This document shows positions 11,401-20,300 of a stretch of 25,377 bases of DNA, in pieces. A program made the translations under genes and the position numbers. The notes below the pieces were generated by a model that was not told the origin of the DNA, made no database searches, and worked only from the letters and a program-made list of their open reading frames with translations. The stretch comes from Pelargonium nanum (taxonomy: Eukaryota > Streptophyta > Magnoliopsida > Geraniales > Geraniaceae). The stretch is from the NCBI GenBank assembly GCA_036897485.1, contig JAYMTF010001208.1, forward strand, positions 1 through 25,377. Reading direction: 5' to 3'. Within the stretch, counting starts at the first letter, position 1. The number at the start of each line of letters is the position of its first letter.

Positions 11401-12019
11401 AAGTTATTTACCGTCTAAATCAATTCAATTCAGTTCCAATTCCAATTCCAATTCCAATTCCACAACTGCTGATCATCGGATCCATATCCCAATAAATTGA
11501 AAAACCATACACTCATTTACACCACTGAATAATCAAATAAAAAGACATTAAAGAAGATACACTAGGGCTACTAAGATTTACATAATTAAGGTCAAATTTA
11601 AACATATATTGGTTGCCTCAAATACAATGCCAATACGTTTAGCCAATTTAAATCTCCAATCACAAAATTTTCAGTCAAAATACAAAATTTGAACCTACTT
11701 TCTCTACGGAATACAAAGTAACCCATTAGTACGCAGAATACGAAAAGTAAATGCACAAATTGAAAATTAATCGTTGAAACATAGATAGATCTCAGGAGAA
11801 CCCAAAACGCCATGAAATTGGGATATAAATATGACGAAATTTTAAGAAATTAAATGGCAAACGAACCGGGATCGTGAGACGATGCAACTGAAAACCCAGA
11901 ATTTAAAATTAGAAATTGAATTGAGTTAAAGATGAAACCTGGGGTTGCTTGAGAGCTTGTTGGGGAGCAGGCGCAGGCGGTTGCGAGGTTGACGACACCG
12001 TTTCGGGTTGTTCCGCCAT
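8493..12019 (-). CDS. HERP/HERPUD-like ER membrane protein without ubiquitin-like domain
   Basis: Five exons join in frame: 12019-11939, 10358-10141, 9575-9345, 9192-9050 and 8677-8493, giving 285 residues. All introns are GT-AG; intron 1 is 1.58 kb. The start is MAEQPETV. The N-terminal half is Pro/Gln/Asn-rich (residues 1-130). Two hydrophobic stretches, about 139-156 and 164-178, are separated only by NQDGSRQR and suggest a membrane hairpin. Then come QTGALTPLIRWL, a Gly/Asn/Gln-rich linker (about 215-258), and a C-terminal amphipathic block WWGIVKEIQMIVFGFITSLLPG. This order, hairpin then linker then a C-terminal aromatic/SLLP motif, recalls animal HERPUD proteins, which act in ER-associated degradation and are induced by the unfolded protein response. 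The N-terminal ubiquitin-like domain of animal HERPUD1 is absent. The family call is by layout and remembered motif only. The upstream CCAAT-N10-CACG element fits it. Confidence 0.8.
10690..10962. mobile_element. Tourist-like MITE in intron 1 of the HERP-like gene (tentative)
   Basis: The right end reads ACCAAACATAGCC followed by TAA (10960-10962). The left end reads TAA (10690-10692) followed by GTTATGTTCG. The TAA repeats fit the 3-bp TWA duplication of PIF/Harbinger elements. The inverted repeats are short and imperfect (GTTATGTT against GGCTATGTTTGG), so the left boundary is uncertain. The right part also holds an inverted GAATGGCATTC/GAATGGCACAG pair. Confidence 0.45.
11434..11461. repeat. 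TTCCAA hexanucleotide microsatellite
   Basis: There are four and two-thirds perfect TTCCAA units in intron 1 of the HERP-like gene, preceded by related CAATT units. Confidence 0.9.
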
Positions 12020-12106
12020 TGGAGATTATTGAGGAAAATGGAGATCAGAGCTTCTAGTTCTTCCCCTTATGAGCTTAAATCTATTACGTCGAATTTTACG
12101 AGACTG

Positions 12107-12128
12107 CCAATAGTCATACGACACGTGT
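12107..12128. promoter_or_regulatory. ERSE-I-type element CCAAT-N10-CACG overlapping a G-box
   Basis: CCAAT at 12107-12111 is followed by exactly ten bases and then CACG at 12122-12125. This matches the plant ER stress response element I consensus (CCAAT-N10-CACG), bound by NF-Y together with bZIP28-type factors. The CACG is part of the palindrome ACACGTGT (12121-12128), a perfect G-box/ABRE-type core. It lies about 90-110 bases upstream of the start codon at 12019 of the HERP-like gene. It reads on the plus strand while the gene is on the minus strand; such elements are reported to work in either orientation. The tenth spacer base is A, where the mammalian form has C. Confidence 0.6.
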
Positions 12129-12592
12129 ATAATTATATTTACAGAGTGACCTGACCTTACTGCAAATGTTAACTCTGAAATTAATTAACTCCGAATCATG
12201 CAATTAAGCATTTAAAAGTAAAAGTAATTTTTATTGCTCTCTCATGGATTAAGGAGTCGGGACGGAGGTCGGTTATCCTCGAGGGTCACGCTTTAGGTTA
12301 TCTCGGACTACACGTTAAGATTTGAGATGGGCATTGTGAGTACGTATTTGTTTTAGATGACTGTATTGAGTTAACTGAAAATTTCGATCGTATATCTTTT
12401 GTTTTTGTTAACTGGTCGTATGATTTGGAGTGAGGGGCATTGCCCGGATTGAATTATGGAGTAGTTAATGTCTAGTTCTAATTAATAATACGTAAGTTAT
12501 TATTCTAAATAAAATAATTTTATTTTTTAAAAAAAGCGAAAAATAGGTGGTTATGGAGATGCCATTATGTAATGATAGTTAGTGTTTGGTAT
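12129..12592. other. Intergenic DNA upstream of the HERP-like gene
   Basis: I see no gene. The stretch at 12240-12440 has a more even base composition but no long open frame. The rest is AT-rich. Confidence 0.5.
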
Positions 12593-13199
12593 TAAGGGCT
12601 TGTTTGTTAACACTTCTCCACCTACAGAAGTAGTGTCAACTTCTTTATATTATGTTACATCAGAAAATGGTAGCACAAAGATTTCATTTATGTTTGCCTT
12701 TCACTTACTTTTAAACTACTTTATGTAATGATTAATAAGCTCCCATAAGTAAAAAAATAATTAAAATTAACTTATGTCAAACTCATTTTTGAGAAGGTGA
12801 GAGAAAATATTTTTTTATTTTCAATTTTACCTTCCTATATTTGTACTTTGTTTTTTTTTTCTTTTTTCTATTTTTGTGAATAGTTGTTAGTTGTTACTGT
12901 TCTACTCTTTTATTTTCCATTTTTGTTAAATTAAAAGAATTAAATTTTTTAATACATGCGACAAGACTAGTTACCATGACCTCAAACATGTTTTTGTTAT
13001 TATTTTATTATAATAATACATATAAGAGTATTACAGCCTTATGTAATTTTTTTCGTTTCATAAAATAATTTTGTAATGTTTTATTTATATGACACGAAAT
13101 CACTTATATTTACTTTTGTTACTAAACAATCGTGGTTTTTAAAAATTGGTATAAAACAACTCTTTTATCTTATGAGAAGTAGTCCCAAACAAACACTAA
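12593..13199. mobile_element. Tourist-like (PIF/Harbinger) MITE, 601 bp
   Basis: TAA at 12593-12595 and again at 13197-13199 flanks the body 12596-13196. The left end GGGCTTGTTTGTTAACACTTCT and the right end, read inverted (GTGTTTGTTTGGGACTACTTCT), match well. The 3-bp TAA duplication and GGNNTTGTTTG ends are typical of Tourist MITEs. Internal blocks (AAGTAGTGTCA, TTTGCCTTTCACTTACTTTTA, GTAATGAT) match the neighbour at 13508-13925 in the same orientation. It has no coding capacity. Confidence 0.8.
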
Positions 13200-13504
13200 A
13201 ATTTTAATGTGTGTCATTTTCTTCATTCTCATTACTTCACAACATTGTTTTGTTTAATAAACGATTTAAAAGTCAATTAGATTTCCGAACTTTTAAAAAA
13301 TCAATGTTATTTTAGCTGAAAGTTCCTGTTTTTCGCCAAACTCACTATCGACTTCAAGAAGCTCCAGGAATGAATAGTAGCTTACTTCCAACATAGACTT
13401 ATCAAACAACGTATTAGTGCAGGTACAGGTGATAAGAAATTAGAGCTTGAAAAAGACAATTTCCAGAAGCTAATCCTAAAGTTGCCAAGTATGTAACCCA
13501 GCAT
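13200..13504. other. Spacer between two related MITEs
   Basis: This is AT-rich unique DNA of about 300 bp. No gene or motif is recognised. Confidence 0.45.
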
Positions 13505-13928
13505 TTAGGTCTTGTTTGGTAACACTTCTTGACCTCCAAACGCTCTTACACATCAAATGAAATAGTGTCACATAAGCAAATGACAAAGACAAAAGTTAGA
13601 CATATTGTTTGCTTTCACCTACCTTTTAGATGACTTGTGTAATGATGGTGAAGTTGTAAGAAACCAATTTTTTTTTTGTTTATGGTATGAGAAGTAGAGA
13701 GAGTTATCCATATTCCAACTATGTCCTTAATTGATGAGTTATGATGAATTTTTTCATTTTTATAATCATGTACATTTTAGTCATTTCAAAAATTAATTTT
13801 AAATTAATTTTTTTTGTATATTGATTTAAAAATGCTTCTCTTTGCTTTTGTTAGCAAACAATCATAGTTTTCAGAAGTTGTTTGAAGCCACTTCTAGCTT
13901 CTAAGAAGTGTTACCAAACAAACACTTA
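13505..13928. mobile_element. Tourist-like (PIF/Harbinger) MITE, 418 bp
   Basis: TTA at 13505-13507 and 13926-13928 flanks the body 13508-13925. The ends GGTCTTGTTTGGTAACACTT and the inverted right end GTGTTTGTTTGGTAACACTT are nearly identical, the best inverted repeats in the window. The interior is related to the element at 12596-13196 but about 180 bp shorter. Confidence 0.85.
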
Positions 13929-14379
13929 GTATTTCCCAAATCATTATCTTCATTATATTTTGTCCCTAACCTAACCTTAAAAAGAAAGCAAAAACATTTG
14001 ACAAAGCTCAACCTCAGACTCCAGGGGAGTGAATGCAACAGTTGAAAGATAGTTACAGGTTCAGAAGCTATACGAAAGTGGCACACTTATGGGTTTAGAG
14101 TAGTAGTATATACACAATTGTCTGTTGCTACATTTTAGAGTTTAAATCACATATCTCCAGGTAGAAGAAAGTAACAACTTATTAAACAAGGTAAAAAAGT
14201 AAGTATAAACATTACAGCCACCACCCTTGACATGACCAAGAAAAACAAACAAAGAGGAACAGAACAGATTCATCCCCTTCCCTATTCTGTCTGTGTTCCC
14301 CAACATACCCTCCCTCCCTCCTAGCATACCTTTCCTTTCTCTCTTGGCCATTTACTCACAGTAACTGCAATCTAACTCT
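13929..14379 (-). other. Probable 3'UTR or 3' flank of the Ala/Glu-rich gene
   Basis: No gene is seen. On the minus strand it follows the exon-like block 14504-14380. A CT-rich tract lies at 14300-14345 and an AATAAG-type signal near 14180. The transcript end cannot be fixed. Confidence 0.4.
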
Positions 14380-14504
14380 TATTTTCCATAGGTTGGCGCC
14401 TCGGTGTCTCTGCCCTGTACAACATAACCTTCACTTGCTCTCAACTTTCTGTCACGTATCCTCTTTCCTTTACATTCTGCGTTTGGATAAACAAGCGAGC
14501 AAGT
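14380..14504 (-). other. Exon-like block, probably terminal (3'UTR) exon of the Ala/Glu-rich gene
   Basis: On the minus strand TTTGCAG is followed at 14504 by about 120 bases that stay open for 41 codons in one frame (TCSLVYPNAECKGKRIRD...EAPTYGK, then TAA). Its partner donor could be CAAAG|GTGAGT at 16346, just after the stop codon of the upstream gene. In that case it is 3'UTR, because no in-frame route from the upstream coding exon reaches it. It could instead be coding in an isoform I cannot see. I do not recognise the peptide. Confidence 0.45.
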
Positions 14505-15079
14505 CTGCAAACACCAATCACACAAAACAAAATATTAAAGGGGCTCTCTCAAATGCTTAATATTGCAACACAGAAAGTTCTCGCAATGACAAGTGCAAGT
14601 ACAATTCAAGCTCAAGATGAAACAACCGAATGTATACAATATCTATGAAAATATGAAACAGGGTAGGATAGCTTCTGCAATTACATTTGGCATTGTGTGG
14701 TTACTGTGAGCAGGTATGCTGTGGTATATTTTCTAATTAACTATAATCCATTTAGTTAGTGTGAATACAATGGGACTAAATATACTAACATACAGTAGCA
14801 CATAGCCTAACAATACATATCAATGAGAAATATCAAACATTACAATATTATTACTGTCACACCACCAGATAATTAGAATGAACAAAAGCATACAGGGTTC
14901 TCATCTCTGTTACAAGGAATGAGGAATATTCATATGTATGGAATGGGTTGATGCAATAGAAACGGGTATGGCATCTGGTAATTTTGTAAATTGAAGAAGC
15001 TGGTTGAGTAATTTGGCTACACTGAATCAAATACAGCAAAGAAAGTTGGCTGAGTATCTCATTAGAAGTCGATGATGCA
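14505..15079. other. Probable 3'UTR intron sequence
   Basis: This is AT-rich DNA with no gene recognised. It lies between the exon-like block at 14504 and the GC-richer insertion. Confidence 0.4.
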
Positions 15080-15960
15080 TAAAAAGATCACCACAAAGGT
15101 TTACTGTTGTGCCTTTCAAATTAATTCCCGTACAACATGCTCTGCCCAAAGCGCATGGCCGTTCTCTTCAGGCACATGCCTCACTCAAAGAGCGCACGTT
15201 TGTGCACCACAAATACAAGACACCATTCTCTCATACGCATACCCGTGAACCCATTTGCACGCCTGTACACACGACCCACAATTACCGGTCGTCATCATGT
15301 ATGTTGAAACGAAACCTAACACACATTCAGCCAACATGTGGGTCGAAGAAAGCTGCATGATTTCCTCAATGAAGTTGCATGCCTGTGCTTCAAACATGTG
15401 TGCCCATGCGAAGCGTACTGCTAAAAGAAGATTGCAAGGAGCACGGGGATGTGCGGGCCCTTTGCATTCTCATGCACCAACCCAAGAATCTTTTGTGCTC
15501 TCACGTACGGTCCAACTCCAGTCACGTGTTGAAGCTTACGCCTCCAAAAAGCTCTCCCATATTGTCACACGAGATATGCGCCGCAGTGGCCCTTGTCCCT
15601 CCCCACAAGTTCCTCAATAGCTTATAGATTCCTAGTGGCCACACCAAAAACACTAAACCAAATCTAGTGACATCACACCCGAAGGTAAACGATACTCAAA
15701 TCAACCGTGACACCCAGAAACTTTGGTTGGCCTCTAGAGTCCCAAAGACGTGTAGTAATCCAAGATGGGACCCACAATGCCTCATTAGCCCTTTTAATCA
15801 AAGCATGACACCACATTATTGATGTTAATAAATACCCCACCCTTCATAGGGGAGAGAATGTCATACTCTTACCTTTTAATCTTTACATTCTCGTAGTACC
15901 CTAAATTCTTTCTAGAGATTCATTCACACGCGGGAGGGAAATTCCAACATACATGCTAGT
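15080..15960 (+). mobile_element. GC-richer, LTR-like insertion (tentative)
   Basis: Base composition jumps to near 50 % GC in a region otherwise about one-third GC. Short open frames in several phases overlap, which happens by chance in GC-richer DNA, and none shows a retroelement domain. The right part reads like an LTR core promoter: AATAAATACCCC (15827-15838), then AGGGGAGAGAATG and a CT-rich stretch. I could not find matching TG...CA ends with a 5-bp duplication. A solo LTR or a fragment is the likeliest reading; another insertion is possible. Confidence 0.35.
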
Positions 15961-16377
15961 TTTTACATAATGTATATGTTCTTCTGTTTCATATACAAGT
16001 ATCTCAAAAAGAGTGAAGGCCTCATACGAGATTCACCGCCAGGCAGCAATTATAAATGGTAAAGTGAAGTCATAAAAATCAGTAAACTATTTCCAAAAAG
16101 CGAAATATTCACATTTGAAAGCAAGTTTGAATGAAGCTGAGCACCCATTAATGAGTTTGGGCTCTCAATTCTCAAATGTGGATTAGGTGGTGATCCAAAG
16201 CAATCATTGAGAACTCACAATAATGAAACTATAGTAACTACAACAACCTAAACTTTAGATACACCGTTCCCTGCTTATTAGCAAGTCATGTAGAACAAAC
16301 ATAGGAAAAACAGTAAGTGGTAGTTGCAAAGGGACTAGAACTCACCTTTGTAATCAATTTCACTAAGGACTTACAAC

Positions 16378-18812
16378 TTATCCTTCTTCATTTTCAAATT
16401 GAGATTTTTTTCCTGAATGGGTTGGCACTTGAGCCTTAGCTTCAACCTCAGCTTCAGCTACAGCCTTAGCCTTTGCTTCAGCCTCAGCTAAAGCCTCAGC
16501 CTCTGCTTCTGCCTCAGCTATAGCCTCAGCCTCAGCCTCTGCTTCTGCCTCAGCTATAGCCTCAGCCTCTTCCGCTGCAAACATCAACTCTACATCTTCA
16601 TCATCCTCCTCCTCCTCCTCCATATCTAAATTTGACAGATGTCTAATATCACCACCTGCAATAAAATATTTATACATCTAAGTTTCGTAAGTCACTCTAG
16701 AATAAATATCTATATACACAATATTGGATTAAAGGTAAACCTTGCCCTACACATGTAATTGGCAATAGTTAATAGAGTATGTATTGTTTAATTCCATCTC
16801 CTCTACACACATCTATATGTATGTTTTTTTTCATACACACATCTAGATGTATGTTTAATTCCATTTTCCACACACACACACATCTAGACATATGTTTAAT
16901 TCCATTTTCGATACACATAAATCGACATGACCCTGAAAGACATGGGTACTTAAGACCACTCAATTCAAGAGTGATTGAGGTACCCATGAAGCTCGTGCAT
17001 ACCTAGTCCCAAGTTCCAACTAGAAAGTTGATGTGATTTATTTCCTATCTTTGAGACACGTGATTTATGTTCTCAGTCTAACAAAGGCTTTTTAAGAGTA
17101 ACTAGTATATACTTGAAACATTAAATAGTTTGGGCATCATGTCATTCCTTCTTATATGTGATCTTGCCTATGTTTGGAACATTAATTTAGTATAGGTTTT
17201 GGGCTGCTTTGGTGATTTCTGAACGATAACAATTATGCAGTGTTAGTTTAAGCTAAGGGTGTAATCAAGTTGAATCAAGTCTGAAATTGTGAGGGCTTCA
17301 CTCAGCTCGGCTTGGCTTGGAACTTTTTAATTATCTTGAGTTCAAAACGAGCCTATAAAACTAAAAATAATATAGTTCTTGTACGATAGGCTAATTTTTT
17401 GCTAGACATATAAATATTAGAATTCATCGCATTCTCGCTTAATTTCTACAATTTCCTGCTTTTACTTTTGTCCTTTCCGTGATATTTTCAGTTGATGTTT
17501 CATTACATAAACAAAAACCCTTATGAACATTGACATCATATAAAAAACTGATCAAATGTTCTATTATTACTCCTTAACATATGCAAAAGGCCAAAAGCTT
17601 TGTGCAAATTATTTTTATTATTGATTGCCAGCCTCATTAAAATTACTCTTTTCTCCTGAAGTTCAAGGTCTTACATTCCAGCTTGAAGTTCAACCAGGGC
17701 ATCCCTTTTTTTCTTTCACTGGTTCCTAAACTCTCCATTACAATTTCCTTTTTTTACTGCACTCTAACATTTAATAATCACAAACATAGCATGATTTGCA
17801 ATCAAGGCACTCATCCTGTGTTTCTACCTTCCAAAGGGTCAACTACAAAACAGGTCTATTCTAGGAATTAGGCCCATAGTATAAGTAAATAAATAAAAGA
17901 AAAAAAGAAAAGGGTTTGAGAAAATATCAAATAAATCACATATCCACAAAACCTAAGCAGTTTTAAGAACATTAACTTGGCTGAATCCTAAAACTGCTGT
18001 GCTAACAGCTACCCAGACTCTTCAGCTCAAGCCGAAATGCTTATGTCTGACAATACACCAGATTTATTTGACACTCAACATATTAAATCAATTCCTGACA
18101 TTCATAAGCCGATTCCAGCTAATTCACTTCCACAATCAACAAGATGGATAATTGGACAAACAACCATCAACAATTGGTACAAAAACCCCAATACCCATAC
18201 AATCTCAAATATTTCATCCCAAAATATATGCACATCACCAATCTCCTAAGAAAATGACAAACAAGTATCTCCTAATACAGAAGGATTAGCTATTATAAAA
18301 GAAATTAGGGATGCAATTAGGTATCCAATTACCAACAACAGAACAGTAATTAGGGATGCAATTAGAGAGAAAAAGGGGTTACCTTGGAAAAAGGAGGAGG
18401 AGGGCCAACCTTGGAAGGTGGTAAGGGAGAGGGACTCGTCGTTGGAGAGGGTATTGTGGCTCTGATTCGTCATCTTCACCAGCATCTGGGCGATGTCGGA
18501 GGGACTGCGGCTGCCGATGCGGGGCGGGACCCAGAAGGAGGATCCGGGAAGGAAGGGCAGCCAGTCCGGCGTGGACTTGAGGACGGTGATCCGGTGAATC
18601 ATCTCCTCCAGCTTCTTCACGCCCATCACCTCCGCATCGCCGTCCGACGAGGAAAGCGCTTGGAGGTCCACCTCTATCAGCTGGCCCCTGCCGGAATGGG
18701 AGGAGCGATGGCGGCGCTGGTGGTGGACGGCGGCGGCGGAAGAGGGAAAACAGGGTTTGGTTATGAGGAATCGCCGGAGTAAGGTGGTCTGGGTACAGAT
18801 TCGGAGAACCAT
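16378..18812 (-). CDS. Unrecognised protein with organelle-type presequence and Ala/Glu-rich tail
   Basis: Two coding exons, 18812-18383 and 16655-16378, join in phase (G|GT) to give 235 residues; the intron is 1.73 kb. The N-terminus, MVLRICTQTTLLRRFLITK, with Arg/Ser and almost no acidic residues to about 40, looks like a mitochondrial (or plastid) presequence. Residues 45-143 are ordinary globular sequence with TPDWLPFLPGSSFWVPPRIG (81-100) and SPSDIAQMLVKM. The second exon starts GGDIRHLSNLDMEEEEEDDED, then runs into AEAEAIAEAEA repeats (about 170-217), and ends KKSQFENEEG. I do not recognise the family and assign no function. The stop is 32 bases before a likely 3'UTR intron (donor at 16345), closer than the usual limit for nonsense-mediated decay. 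Retaining the first intron would instead give 188 residues ending in a hydrophobic, membrane-like stretch. Confidence 0.72.
16438..16575 (-). repeat. Coding minisatellite (Ala-Glu repeats)
   Basis: A 36-bp unit occurs at 16501-16536 and 16537-16572 with 33 identical bases; a diverged 30-bp relative precedes it at 16471-16500. It encodes 12-residue Ala/Glu units in exon 2 of the unrecognised gene. Each unit is a multiple of three, so copy-number change keeps the frame. Confidence 0.85.
16790..16915. repeat. Imperfect tandem repeat with CACACA and TTTAATTCCATTTTC
   Basis: Three diverged units of about 45 bp share ACACACATCTAGA/TATGTTTAATTCCATTTTC. They lie in the first intron of the unrecognised gene. 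Short open frames on both strands here are products of the repeat. Confidence 0.75.
16942..16987. repeat. Imperfect inverted repeat (hairpin)
   Basis: ATGGGTACTTAAGACCACTC pairs with GAGTGATTGAGGTACCCAT around a 7-base loop, with a few mismatches or bulges. It is intronic and short. It might be a decayed MITE end; a small-RNA precursor is possible but unsupported. Confidence 0.55.
17060..18245. other. Intronic AT-rich DNA
   Basis: This is part of the 1.73-kb intron of the unrecognised gene. A stretch near 17290-17330 (CTCAGCTCGGCTTGGCTTGG) resembles a dispersed plant repeat. No other gene is seen. Confidence 0.45.
18303..18368. repeat. Short direct repeat ATTAGGGATGCAATTAG
   Basis: A 17-bp unit occurs near 18305 and again near 18350, just inside the first intron of the unrecognised gene on the coding-strand side of the donor. 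It lies within the alternative reading made by intron retention. Confidence 0.7.
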
Positions 18813-18884
18813 TTTTGTTTCTTCTTCGTTTCGAATGAATGAAATATCTGACGACGCTAAACAGACCGACCTTGGGAGAGGATA

Positions 18885-18894
18885 TATTTATATA
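18885..18894 (-). promoter_or_regulatory. TATA box of the unrecognised gene
   Basis: On the minus strand TATATAAATA lies about 75 bases upstream of the ATG at 18812, a good plant TATA match. The expected transcription start is near 18855, giving a leader of about 45 bases that contains GAAGAAGAAAC just before the ATG. Confidence 0.6.
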
Positions 18895-19149
18895 TAGATA
18901 CGACTTGAGAGGATGGGTTTTGGTTTTGGCCTTGCAACCAATTACGGAATATTTTATTTCTCTTTCTCGTTCCTTGGGTCCCAAAATTGCTCATGTGATG
19001 TGTCACAAATATATACCAGTCAATTTTTAAAGCATTGGACATGTATGTTTATCATTTTTTTTACAGTTACTAATGTTTGGTGTGTCATATGTTGTCAACC
19101 GTTTAAAATAAATTACACTTATTATAATATCTTGCTATGCTATTGTATG

Positions 19150-19230
19150 GATTCACCAATACTCAGGTGGTAGAGTGTATATATGTTCACTTTTCATCTT
19201 AAGGATTTGGTTTCGAGTCACTTTCAAGAC
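19150..19230 (+). mobile_element. SINE-like pol III head, no target duplication found
   Basis: An A-box-like TCAGGTGGTAGAGTG at 19163-19177 and a B-box-like GGTTTCGAGTC at 19209-19219 have tRNA-like spacing. There is no cloverleaf, and I found no matching flanking repeat. It may be a SINE truncated by the neighbouring Copia remnant. Confidence 0.45.
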
Positions 19231-19269
19231 AATGATGTTTGTATATTAGGTGCATAAATGTTTTGTAAA

Positions 19270-19700
19270 AAGAAGCGTGAGTCACACGTGCAGGACTACT
19301 CACCACTGATCTGTTCATCATCGAAGTCTACTGACCATCTAATCAACGTGTGAGCTCCACGCGTCCTCGCTGATCGAACAACTTACGTCTATACCTAAAA
19401 CCGATTTTCTGCGACAAACTCAACATACCTTGAATTTGAGGAGGAATGTTAATGATAGATCAAAGTATAGAGGAGAAACATATATTCATATGGTTGATTA
19501 AATTAGGCTTGGCACCAATGCCGTGGTGATTGCGACCGGAAAACTCGGAAGGCTCTGATACCAAGTTAAATTTTAAGATCAAAGATATAGATTAAGAGAG
19601 ATTGTATATTGAGATTGTGTCAGAGAATAAGTGAGCTTCTTAAATAGAGCTGAAAAGGATGCAAAAAAGACAAACACTTGTCTAGACTGCACGTGATCAT
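19270..19700 (-). mobile_element. Ty1/Copia-type LTR and primer-binding-site fragment
   Basis: On the minus strand TGGTATCAGAGCC (19563-19551) is the initiator-methionine tRNA primer-binding site of plant Copia elements. The sequence before it (19690 to 19564) looks like an LTR end: CTCTATTTAAG as TATA box, then CT-rich leader and TTAAAATTTAACT. After it, about 280 bases of probable 5' internal region continue to near 19270. No gag or pol frame remains. The LTR start and any target duplication were not found. Confidence 0.65.
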
Positions 19701-19718
19701 CTTCGTTTGTGTAGAAAT

Positions 19719-19932
19719 TATTTATTCCATTTTATTTTACAGCAGGTATACAAAGGCATGTGTTTCTCACTTCCTAGTGGGGGCGTCACCCGAGTTAGTT
19801 GTTAGCTCTCCCCTTAAACCCATAAATCACATCCCATACCGTCGGCAATGAGGCTCAAACCTGAGACCTCAAAGAAAATTCAAAGCGCATCAACCGTTTG
19901 GTCCAACATGTTTTGGTATTTATTCCATTTTA
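19719..19932 (-). mobile_element. tRNA-derived SINE with 16-bp target-site duplication
   Basis: A perfect 16-bp repeat, TATTTATTCCATTTTA, at 19719-19734 and 19917-19932 flanks a 182-bp body. On the minus strand the A-box-like TTGGACCAAACGG is at 19906-19894 and the B-box-like GGTTTGAGCC at 19861-19852. The head and the following GACGGTATGGGATG...ATGGGTTTAA block resemble the SINE at 1344-1495, so both belong to one family. Confidence 0.87.
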
Positions 19933-20300
19933 AAGTAAACGTATTATTTTATATTTTGAGAACAATTAAGAATTTAGATAGTGTTGTATATATATTCTTA
20001 TAACCTCACGGACATCTTCGGTAACAAATTTAATGGATATTAACTAACTTATTATAGAGACATTATTGATAATTCATGCATAAACAAATTCTTATAAAAG
20101 AAACATTACACTTATTTTGGGACGAATCACGAATGTAGTATCATTTTTCATTAATAGTTAGTTGGTTAAAACAATTAGTATCTAGAAAACGTTGAATAAG
20201 CTCATTACACTTAATGATATACAATTTGACACATATATACTACAGAAGAATTGAGAAATATTTAACACATCAAATGAAAATGAAAATGAAAATGAATGTT
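19933..20300 (-). other. 3' flank of the clathrin assembly gene
   Basis: This is AT-rich. Four TTTTCA-type hexamers follow the stop codon (20275-20298). No gene is seen. Confidence 0.5.

Noticed and set aside
15109..15627. Overlapping open frames on both strands in the GC-richer segment
   Set aside because: They overlap in three or more phases, show no domain, and are rich in His/Cys/Thr in a composition-driven way; they look like chance frames in a repeat.
16471..16572. CRISPR-like array
   Set aside because: The repeats are contiguous, coding and without spacers; they are an Ala/Glu minisatellite in a plant exon.
18384..18984. Long plus-strand and alternative minus-strand frames over the first exon of the unrecognised gene
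   Set aside because: These are shadows of the GC-rich exon. Only the frame starting at 18812 has a TATA box, leader and a phase-matched acceptor at 16655.
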